Shown piece by piece: positions 55,750-64,000 of a stretch of DNA of 64,000 bases. The notes under the pieces are model-generated. The model worked only from the letters and a program-made list of their open reading frames with translations. It had not been told where the DNA came from and did no database searches. Made by a program: the position numbers and the translations under genes. Numbering within the stretch: position 1 is the first letter of the stretch; each line of letters begins with the position of its first letter. The stretch is from Miscanthus floridulus. Its lineage: Eukaryota; Streptophyta; Magnoliopsida; Poales; Poaceae. The stretch lies in contig NC_089583.1 in assembly GCF_019320115.1 (NCBI RefSeq), positions 75,161,368-75,225,367 on the forward strand, read 5' to 3'.

Positions 55750-58700
55750 TGTAGCACCCAGTTTTAAAGACAAAACCAGATACACACTATATGTGAGCCT
55801 AGGAAGTCAAATCTCACATATAGCCACAAATCAGGGTAATATCAAGAGACAATACTTATTACATAACGTATTAGTAAAAGGAAAATAACCTTAGAGTAAA
55901 GATAGCAGAAAGTTGACTCCGATCTTCAGGCGAAGACTCCAAATTCACTAAGGACGACTGACTGGTTGACCATAAGTCTAACTCCTCCAAACCAGGAATC
56001 TAGTACCCATCTGGGATTTTTATCCAAAGTATAGAAAAATAAAGCAAGCGTAAGTACATGTCGTACTTAATAATTATATCATGGGGTTCATGAGGCTCAA
56101 AAGGCTGACACTGGTTTAATTTCGATTAGCTTTAATAGATCATCTTTTTGAGCAATTGAGTGGCAAAGAATTTATCATTCCCATAAACACATGATCAGGT
56201 AATCATGAATAATGTATAGCATAAACAATTGATCATTACTACAATTATCCATTAGTGATCATCTCTATTCCATAAGGGTCCAAGGCCGCTCGTGACCATG
56301 AGCACAGCTGTTATAACAATTTTACACATTGCAGAGATTGTACACTTTCACTATAAGTCATGATTTACCCTTTTGCCCGAGGCGGCCAACCTCTTGACCC
56401 ACTACCAAGGAAGGTCGGCAGGGTTCACTATGAAGCCTTTCAAAGGTTCATCAAACAAGTTAGGGCCACTAAGGTTTTTCCATCAATAAGCATGAACCCC
56501 CCTCCAAGGAGTGACTAACAAAATGCACCCTCTTGGCAGACCGAGATCATACCCATCGAGGCCCCTCTTGCGCCATAAAGGTAACCACTAACAAGCTAGA
56601 AAAGGTCCTCATACTGAGCTAAAGCCAGAGCCATATAGCTCTCACAGTTGTACTGTAAGTCCTCGAATGATCACTTACAGATAAGTCCTTAGGGAGAGGA
56701 ATCTGAAGCATTTAGAAAGTAGCTAAACACTCTAGCCCCCTATTTTGATGTTGCTAAAAAGTCATGTTTTAATGTTTATTGCATATACCATTAGTCAAGT
56801 TACAAGATCATGGTTTTGATTAAGCACTAGCAAAAACTACCAAATGCAATATCCCAAAGGTTCCAAGGTACAAGATATCAATTATCTAGGATATCCTTAT
56901 TGGCAACCAAGGTAGACACATGCAATATGAATTAAGTGATTAAATGTGAATAGGTAACAAGGATGGTCCCATGCTATACTTGCCTTACACACCGATCCTT
57001 CGGTAAGCTTTACTCTTCACATCCTTCTTCTTCTTCTTGGATCACCACGTATATCTCACCAACTAGACATAATCGTAGAACACCACACAAACATCCATAC
57101 ACATACATGCATAGCATACAATTGCATTTATATCAGAACAGTACACCAATCATAGAAAAATAAGTAAAAGTGATTGAAATACGATTCTACGCATAGCTAC
57201 GAACACACAGTCACGAGAAGCACACTAATCAGGAGCTACAGTTGAAAAGTTACAACTACCGAGAGATTTGCCTTATATGTGGAAAAGAAAACTATAGGCT
57301 TCATTTATATTAACCATATGAATTCATATATAAAAGATATTTTATAAATAATATAGATTAAATTAAGTCAATTTTAGATTTAAATTATAAAATAAAAGTA
57401 AAACAAATCATATTTTATGTATAAAACCCAGTTGCATAATCATTAATCAAGATATGATTTAAACCATGTTATTTCAGAAATAACAATATAGTAAACACTA
57501 TTATTAACGCGTAGATCTCATCGCTATGAATCTAACGCAACTTGAACGGACTATTTTAGAGTTAAAATGAATAAGTTATGATTTAAACAAGTTTTCCTAT
57601 AGTTAAATAATAGATTAAATCTATCCCTGAATTTGGAATATTGAAAACATGTCTAACAGTTGTATAATCATGTAGAATACATAAATACGGTCCTAACGCA
57701 ATTCGAACAGGTCAAATCGGACTTAAAACGTAAAAGTTACGCATGAAATAAGGTTCAGTGGCATTTCTATAAATAACTCGAACTCATTTTTGAATTAAAA
57801 CAATTAAAATCTGAATTTAAATGGATTTTGGATTGTGCGCACTAATTCTGGAAACTATAGGGTCCTAAACGAATAAAAACAGGGCTGAATTGTAATTGGC
57901 TTGAACTAGAACGGACTGCGGGTTGATTCGCCAAAACCAGAAGGGCTTTTCTGCAAAAAGGGTGCGACTTGACTGGGGGTTTGACCTGCGTCGGCTGATC
58001 GTGCGCCATGCGGCAGTCGCTGGTTGGTGTGGTGTGCCATGCGTGCGGTGGACGCGGTGCGCTGGCGTCGTAGGCCGGGTCTACGGGTCCATGGTGGACC
58101 GGCCACTTAACCAATCCGGCTGATCTAATCTTGGCCGTTCACGTGAATCCGACGGCGTGGGTGCAGTGCGGGTGATTCTCCGATGCTGCTCCTCGTCTTC
58201 CGGTGAGGGCGCCATGGCCGGCGGTGTCGGTGCTTGTGGATTTGGTGTTCTAGGGCGCTGCTTGATGAACGGAGGGCATTAGGAGGACGAGTAGCTCACC
58301 GTGATTCGATTGGAATGGAGCGCGGTGTTCGGGGAGGCTCTAAAGCTGAGTCGACGATGGCGGCGATGGCTAGAGAGAGAGAGAGGGCACGAGTGAGATG
58401 TAATCGAAGCAAATTAGGGCCAAAATGAAGAATTGACGGTACCGAAGGCTTTGGGGGAACACGGCAGAGCTCCGAGGTGTGTCAGCAACGTTGATTTGGC
58501 ACCGGAGCAGTGGGGTTACGGCGGCAGTGGCGAGCTTCGAGCGGTGAACGGAGAAGGTGCAGAGGGGAGGGCTCAGCTTGGGTCTTATAGGCAGCGGGTG
58601 CTACATAGATGGAAAGGAATCGGGGGTGCTCGGGTGATTACCTGCCATACGGGCGCGGGCGGACTGGCGGCTTGCCGAGCATGGCCATGCCATTGATGGG

Positions 58701-59521
58701 GTGGAGGAAGGAAAGAAACAGGGGAAGGAAAAGAAAAGGGAGGGAGGCAGTGCTGACGGGCGAGACCTGCGGGCAGTGAGGGAGAACGAATGGAGCATGT
58801 GCAGGCAGCTGACGTGTGGGGCCAGCGGCGCTGAGCTGGCTGCGTAGGCGCTGCGGAGAGGCCGAAGCCGAGCAGGCCGCCAGCTGGGCCGCGGTGCTAA
58901 AGTAGAGGTAGGTGCGGAGCGGGCCGCGTGGAGCAGGCCGACTCGGGATGGGCTGCGCGCAGGAAACGAGAAAGAAGGGAGGAGCGTGGCTGGGCCGTCG
59001 AGCAGCGGGCTGAGGCTGGGAAGAGGAGGGAAGAAGTGGGCCGTTTCTAGGGATGGGTTGAAAAGGAAGAAAGCAAAGTTTTCAAATTCAAATCCTTTTC
59101 TATTTCCAAATTCTTTTTCTTTTCTTAATTCAAAACAATTTCAAATACGATCTGAATCAAGTATAAATATGATTCAAAATACACTTTTTAGTTCAAACAT
59201 AAATGAACCAATTTTGGGTAAGTTTTCTGAGAATAACTTTTTAAATTCTTTCATTTTTCTAATTTTCTTTTCTTTCTTTTCTTTTATTTCAAAGCCATTT
59301 TTAATTTCATTACCAAAGCAATTTTAACCAATTTGAATTTTTCACTCTAATCCACTCAATTAAATCAAATGCAATGGCATGTATGCTCAAACATGTTGCT
59401 ACCTTATGATGAATTTTAAATTAATGACACTTTTTATTTTCCTTATATTTCATGTGCACAAAAATTCATAAATAAATCATTTTAGCTCTATTTCAAAAGA
59501 GGCAAATTTTAGGGTGTTACA
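55750..59521 (-). mobile_element. Solo LTR of a Tekay/Del-like chromovirus (3.77 kb)
   Basis: Terminal inverted ends TGTAGCACCC (55750) and GGGTGTTACA (59521), flanked by ACAAC (55745-55749) and ACAGC (59522-59526), a 5-bp target duplication with one mismatch. Removing it restores the Tat LTR. No gag-pol text and no second copy of the LTR inside, so it is one long LTR left by LTR-LTR recombination. On the minus strand it begins TGTAACACCCTAAAATTTGC, as in grass Tekay-like LTRs, and has a TATA box at 58584-58590 (CCTATAAGACC) about 930 bp in, which fixes the orientation. Confidence 0.8.
58584..58590 (-). promoter_or_regulatory. TATA box of the Tekay-like solo LTR
   Basis: Minus strand GCCTATAAGACCCAAG, followed downstream by GC-rich then CTCTCTCTCTCT-containing leader sequence (58374-58384). 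Could still drive read-through transcription toward 55750. Confidence 0.45.
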
Positions 59522-59577
59522 ACAGCGTATGGCAAAACTACAAATATTTACTAGTTGGTCACATTCTGTACCGATAG
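59522..59577 (+). repeat. 5' LTR of right Tat element, part 2
   Basis: Final LTR bases AACTACAAATATTTACTAG...CCGATA, matching 8271-8325 of the sister LTR on the minus strand. Confidence 0.7.
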
Positions 59578-59578
59578 T

Positions 59579-59597
59579 TGGCGCCACCCATGGGGAA
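59579..59597 (+). other. Primer binding site of right Tat element
   Basis: TTGGCGCCACCCATGGGGA; TGGCGCC plus GGGGA fit the 3' end of plant tRNA-Asp as used by Tat/Athila elements. Confidence 0.6.
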
Positions 59598-59649
59598 GAC
59601 GCTGTACGTTCAACACTTTTTGGTCATCGGATGGCCCATTTTTCCTGCC

Positions 59650-61980
59650 ACCCTTGCCGTGACGGGCTCGGGCGATACGATTCGCTTCGGCTTGCTGGAG
59701 TTTCCCACACTCTCACCGGCTGGGATGCGGGTTCCACCTGTCTTCAAGCCATCCTAGGCCTTCCTCTTCAGAAGCCTGGACTTCATCGTCGACTGGCTCG
59801 GCGAACTACACCTCCGTGAAGAGGCTCACATCCCAGCACCCGTCGGAGGGGCGCCCTCCATTGACTCTAGGAGGCGCAACTTCGATGACGCGGACATCTA
59901 CGCTTTATTCCGAGCAAACTCTCTGCTCAAACCCCGTTGTAAGTAATATGCGCACTGTTATTTACTCTTTATTTACTATCTCCCATCGATCATCTGGAGG
60001 GACTGTATCACCCACAACACAAACACCGTACGATCAGGTTCCCCTATGGCCTCGTGTCCTCCATGGATACGTACACTCAGGGGCTCCGAAGGATGCTGGC
60101 GCCATCCCCCCTCACATCCAAATTCATGGGAATGGCAAGCTACGCTCCTATCGTTTTCCACTGAACTCCTGGATAACAAGGGCAAGAGCGACGGTTCCAG
60201 CATCAGGCGACGTGGCACCCCACCACCGTCTATCCTAGGAGTGCACTATGGCGGAAGCTCCAGTGACAGCCGTCGGTGGTTGTGGATTCTACGCAGACTC
60301 ACAACCCTCTAGACCCACGTGTGGGGGGCCTCGCATCTACGCAAGCGCACACCGAGGAATTACGACAACGGTGATAGAACCTAGTCGCCGCCTATGCTGG
60401 CGCGGTCGATACAGCACGTTGCGCCCCATGGGCATGGCCCGGCGGGTGGCACCTAGGGTCACACCCGTCAGGTCTAACACGACATCATGAACGATGGGAA
60501 CGATCTCCCATAATTCGCTTGGGCTAGCCAGAACATCGCTGCTACAGCAATGCTTTTGCGCGGCGTTCCCGAGCTCGTCGACCCCTAGGAGCAGGGCAGT
60601 CTACTGGAACCTTCGGGTTCTAGTAGAAGCCACAGCCGTTCAACTAGGTGGAAAGCACCGCATCACAACTCTAACTCATGCCCTCTATCCCCACCGAGGG
60701 GACGGGGACGCACCAGATGGATCGCTCCATTCGATCGCTACTACAGCCATCAGGCACGGCTCAGGGGTGGTAGCCGTGCCATGGTCTGACCCAGCACCTG
60801 CTCCACACTAACTACCGGTACACGAGTGGCCCTAATCCACACTAGGATGCTTGTAGCATCATCAGCAATCGGCATTGGCTCAACACGATGATGATACCCA
60901 CCGTACGGCGGCGAGTGACATGAATCCCGGCCGAACCATCGAGGGGAGCGGTGAAACACGCCCTAGGTGAGCTCGCCGGCCAGATGACCGGAGCCCCAGC
61001 CCTAAGGGCCTGGGACCATGGGCCTTTAGCCGGTGTATCTAGAGAGCACCATTCCCATGGCGTTTCTGACCACCCGCCAACATCACCAAGTACATCGGGG
61101 AGACAAACCCAGGCATTTGGCTTGAAGACTTCCGGCTCGCCTGTCGGGCCAGAGGAATGGATGATGACTATTTTATCATTCAGTATCTTCCCATTTGCAT
61201 GGGGGAAAATGTTTGGGCATGGCTTGAGTTCCTCCCGCATGACAGCATCCGCGACTGGGTAGACCTCAAGAGGGTCTTCGTCGAAAATTTCCCAGGGACG
61301 TATGTCCACCCTAGAAACTCCTAGGGACCTCAAGAGCTGCCAGTAGGAGCCCAGCGAGTCCCTACGGGATTACATCCATAGGTTCTCCCAAGTGATGCAA
61401 CTACCACCCTCATGTCGTCGATGTAGACGTCATCAGCACATTCCTCTCCAGGCACAAATTGTGAGTCCCTGATCCACAAGCTTGGCTGCCTAAGACCCCA
61501 TACCACCCGTGACCTGCTCGATGTCGCCACTAACCATGCCTCTGGCGAGGAGGCGGTCGGAGTGGTCTTCAGTGAAGGCCGAGACAAAGGCAAGGCCAAG
61601 CACGTGGACCTAGATGAGAGCCCCTCCACACAGAGGGGCAAGAAGAACAAAAAGGATCGGCGCCGATCGGACAACACCACGATGGTCGCCATGGCTGATT
61701 GCATGGGCAAGCAGCCTCAATAGGGGCTACCTGACCACTTCAACAAACTCATGGATAGTCCCTGCACCAACCATGCCTACTCCATCAAACACCTCTACAA
61801 GGACTGCAAGCTCCTCAAATGTTTCCTCCGACAGGCCGACGGGCCAAAGGAGGGAGATGGCAAAGAGGCGGCAGCCAAGAAAGGAGGCGTGGTAGGCAAG
61901 GACGGAGATGGTTTCCCCGACGCTGATGAATGCATCATGATCTTCGGCAGATCCGATGCCATCTAGTCCAAGCGACAGCA
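59650..61980 (+). pseudogene. Tat-type gag, broken
   Basis: The position of the sister copy's start ATG (8189) reads GTG here (TGCCGTGACGGGC, about 59657), so the usual start is lost. N-terminal block IRFGLLEFPTLSPAGMRVPP follows. Core Gag at 61106-61320: NPGIWLEDFRLACRARGMDD, FIIQYLPICMGENVWAWLEF, FVENFPGTYV, then TAG at 61321 in place of a conserved Trp. After further frameshifts come KGKAKHVD, RGKKNKKDRR and the NHAYSIKHLYKDCKLL region to DADECIMIFGRSDAI (61920-61966). The protein would be the structural Gag of the element, located in cytoplasmic particles in intact relatives. Confidence 0.8.
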
Positions 61981-61999
61981 CAAGGTTCGCTATAGAGAG

Positions 62000-62780
62000 G
62001 CATGCACCGCCGAGATGGCCATCCCCTCCTTCCTTAGATGGTTGGAATCTCTGATCACCTTCGATCAGAGAGACCATCCCTCCCACATCACGAGACTAGG
62101 ATGCTACCCTGCTCATCGTCGACCCCATCGTCTGCAAGAAGCACCTTACCAAGGTGCTAATGGACGGAGGCAGCGGCCTCAATATCCTATACATCAACAC
62201 CCTCGATGTCATGCACATCCCCTGATCAGAGCTCCGCCTGATGGGCTCCCCCTTCCACTGGGGTAATCCCAGGAGCATAGGCATACCCGCTCGGATGGAT
62301 TGATCTACCCATCACGTTCGACAGCTGGGCCAACTTCCGCTCGGAGATCCTCACCTTCGAGGTGGTGGACTTTCTAGGGTCCTACCATGCCATCTTGGGG
62401 CGGCCATGCTACGCTAAGATTCATGGCAATCCCCAACTATACCTACCTCAAGCTAAAGATGCTGGGACCAAACAGCGTCATCACCAGTGAGTAGCGCCTT
62501 TTTCGCACGCCTTTGCGTGCAACCGTGAGCACTACAAGCTCGCCACTACGGTTGTCAACTCGTCCTAGCTCCCATGTCTCAGGGAATCATCGGCCTCGGT
62601 AGTCCTAGACTACAACAAACCAACCTCCTCGATAGCCTTCCATCTGCTCGAGGAAACCAAGGTAGTGGGAATCGACCCCACCAACCCAACCAAGATGGTT
62701 CGGATCAAAACTCAGCTCCCGGCCAAATAGGAATGCGAGCTCATCGACTTCCTACGTGAAAATCATGATGTCTTCACATG
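62000..62780 (+). pseudogene. Tat-type protease region, broken
   Basis: The aspartic protease motif LMDGGSGLNILY is intact at 62157-62192 (D-G-G-S at 62163-62174). Upstream, HPSHITRLGCYPAH shifts frame relative to the expected LIVDPIVCKK text. Downstream, SEILTFEVVDFLGSYHAILG (62338-62397) and YAKIHGNPQLYLPQ-like text continue to the RT linker. A stop at 62223 and several frameshifts interrupt it. Confidence 0.75.
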
Positions 62781-64000
62781 GCAGCCTTCTGACATGCCGA
62801 GCATACCACGAGAGGTCACCGAGCACGCACTACACCTTATCCTAGGCTCAAAGCCCACCAAGCAATGCATGCATCGCTTCAACAATGAAAGGTGTAGGGT
62901 CATAGGTGAAGAGATCGCCAAACTCCTGGTAGCTGGATTCATCAGAGAGGTATTCCACTCTGACTGGCTTGCTAATCCCATTCTTGTCAAAAAGAAGACC
63001 AGGAAGTGAAGAATGTGCGTTGATTATACTAGACTCAACAAAGCATGTCCAAAGGATCACTTTCCTTTACCGCGCATAGACCAGATAGTCGACTCCACCT
63101 CGGGTTATGAGATCCTCTCCTTTCTGGATGCCTACTCAGGCTATCACCAGATCATGATGAAAGAATTCGATCAGCTCGCAACCTCCTTCATCACCCCATA
63201 TGGTTTGTACTGCTACATGACCATGCCTTTCGACATGAAGAACGCTGGCGCCACCTACCAAAGGTGCATGCAGCAATGCTTCGCTGACTAAATCGACCCT
63301 TTCGATCAGCCTGATCAAGCCTAGCGTCTGAAACTGACAATCGCCTGTCTATGTTGATGATATAGTAGTCAAAATAGCTCAAGCTTGTGACCTGATCACA
63401 AACTTGGCCTGCAACATTCATGAACCTTCGAAGGTTCAACATCAAGCTGAATCCCAAAAAATGTGTTTTTGGGGTTTAGAAGGGGAAGCTACTTGAATAC
63501 ATCATGTCTAAGCGTGGTATCGAGGCCAACCCTGAAAAGATCATGGCCATCTCCAACATGGGCCCCATATGCAATGTCAAGGGTGTGCAAAGGCTCACTG
63601 GCTATCTGGCTGCCCTAAGCCGCTTCATCTCTTAGCTCGACGAATGGGGAATGCCACTCTACAAGCTCCTCAAAAAGACGGACACCTTTGTCTAGACCGA
63701 GGAAGCCTAGTAGGCTCTCGAAAGCCTCAAAATGTCCCTGACATCAGCCCCAATCCTCGTTGCTCCTGAATGGGGAGAACCCCTCCTTTATGTCATGGCA
63801 AGCAACCATGTCATGAGCGCCGCCTCAGTCATCGAAAGGGAGGAGCGGAGACACCAGCTCAAGGTATAGCGACCCATATAATTCGTCGGAGAGGTACTTA
63901 CCGACCCCAAGGTCTAGTAACCCCAGGTGTAGAAACTCCTATACGCCATGCTAATGGCAACTAGGAAGCTCCTACACTACTTCACCGACCATGATGTTGC
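62781..64000 (+). pseudogene. Tat-type reverse transcriptase and RNase H, broken, runs off the window
   Basis: RT: ILGSKPTKQCMHRFN, VAGFIREVFHSDWLANPILV, then TGA at 63007 in place of Trp (K-stop-RMCVDYTRLNKACPKDHF), SFLDAYSGYHQIMM, FITPYGLYCYMTMPFDMKNA. The frame shifts near 63330, and VYVDDIVVK with an intact catalytic YVDD is at about 63345-63371. The connection and RNase H start reads MAISNMGPICNVKGVQRLTG, LAALSRFIS, then a Trp-to-stop change after TFV (63694) and EA-stop-stop-ALESL at 63708-63713 where relatives have Gln-Gln. RNase H text reaches the right edge (LLYAMLMATRKLLHYFTDHD). Integrase is outside the window. Confidence 0.85.

Larger units (their letters stand above)
54544..64000 (+). 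mobile_element. Tat-lineage Ty3/gypsy element with gag-pol, right end outside window
   Basis: LTR (54544-55749 and 59522 to about 59577, split by a solo LTR), primer binding site at 59579, gag (about 59650-61980), protease (about 62150-62440), RT (about 62780-63500) and RNase H (63530 to the edge). It inserted into the second SIRE element directly after AATCAAGTCC (54534-54543). The sister copy on the minus strand at 1-9555 shares LTR and gag. Confidence 0.85.

Noticed and set aside
57842..58798. Possible short genes in the GC-rich part of the solo LTR
   Set aside because: Leader/R-U5 region of a Tekay-like LTR; frames are short and in conflicting phases.
60842..61710. Minus-strand frames of 126-163 codons in the right Tat element
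   Set aside because: Shadows of the plus-strand Gag core, which carries the recognisable WLEDFRLACRA region.

Overview
This is a repeat-dense stretch of a grass nuclear genome. The retrotransposon families (SIRE-type Ty1/copia with a third ORF, Tat-type Ty3/gypsy with an antisense ORF, a Tekay-like long LTR), grass-type MITEs, an Au-like SINE and the GC-rich first exons of the two host genes all point to Poaceae. An Andropogoneae genome (sugarcane, Miscanthus or sorghum type) is my best guess, not proven. There is no bacterial, organellar, rRNA or CRISPR signal.

Layout: (1) 1-9555, a minus-strand Tat-type gypsy element that has gag but no pol, and carries a spliced antisense gene (2105-5930, plus strand). 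(2) 9556-10670, two CACTA transposon ends facing each other. (3) 10671-23745, a nearly complete but degenerate SIRE-type copia element with both LTRs, gag, pol and an env-position ORF. (4) 23746-32675, an intergenic mosaic with a hAT-type MITE, other MITE-like pieces, a 245-bp direct duplication bracketing a 2.25-kb patchwork, a GRF zinc-finger pseudogene and a CT/AT microsatellite. (5) 32676-43496, the only host-gene island: a PUX2-like PUB/UBX-domain gene (three exons; introns loaded with Stowaway, LINE, SINE and hAT insertions) and a GH1/AT-hook (HMGA-type) gene, both on the minus strand. (6) 44267-64000, a four-level nest: a gypsy element (44267) is cut by a minus-strand SIRE element (48880), which is cut by a plus-strand Tat element (54544), whose LTR is cut by a Tekay-like solo LTR (55750-59521). 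The nest is still open at the right edge.

Function: only the PUX2-like and HMGA-like loci look like host genes. The first would bind the CDC48/p97 ATPase through PUB and UBX domains; the second would bind AT-rich DNA in chromatin. Each shows a reading-frame disturbance, which could be real decay, allelic difference in a polyploid, or assembly indels. All transposon ORFs are broken, often by TAG stops where the family has CAG, as expected of long-methylated DNA.

The most interesting structures are the spliced antisense gene of the pol-less Tat element, the env-position ORF and second polypurine tract shared by two SIRE copies, the array of short inverted motifs in the SIRE LTRs, and the long duplication around the filler-like patchwork at 28.7-31.4 kb.
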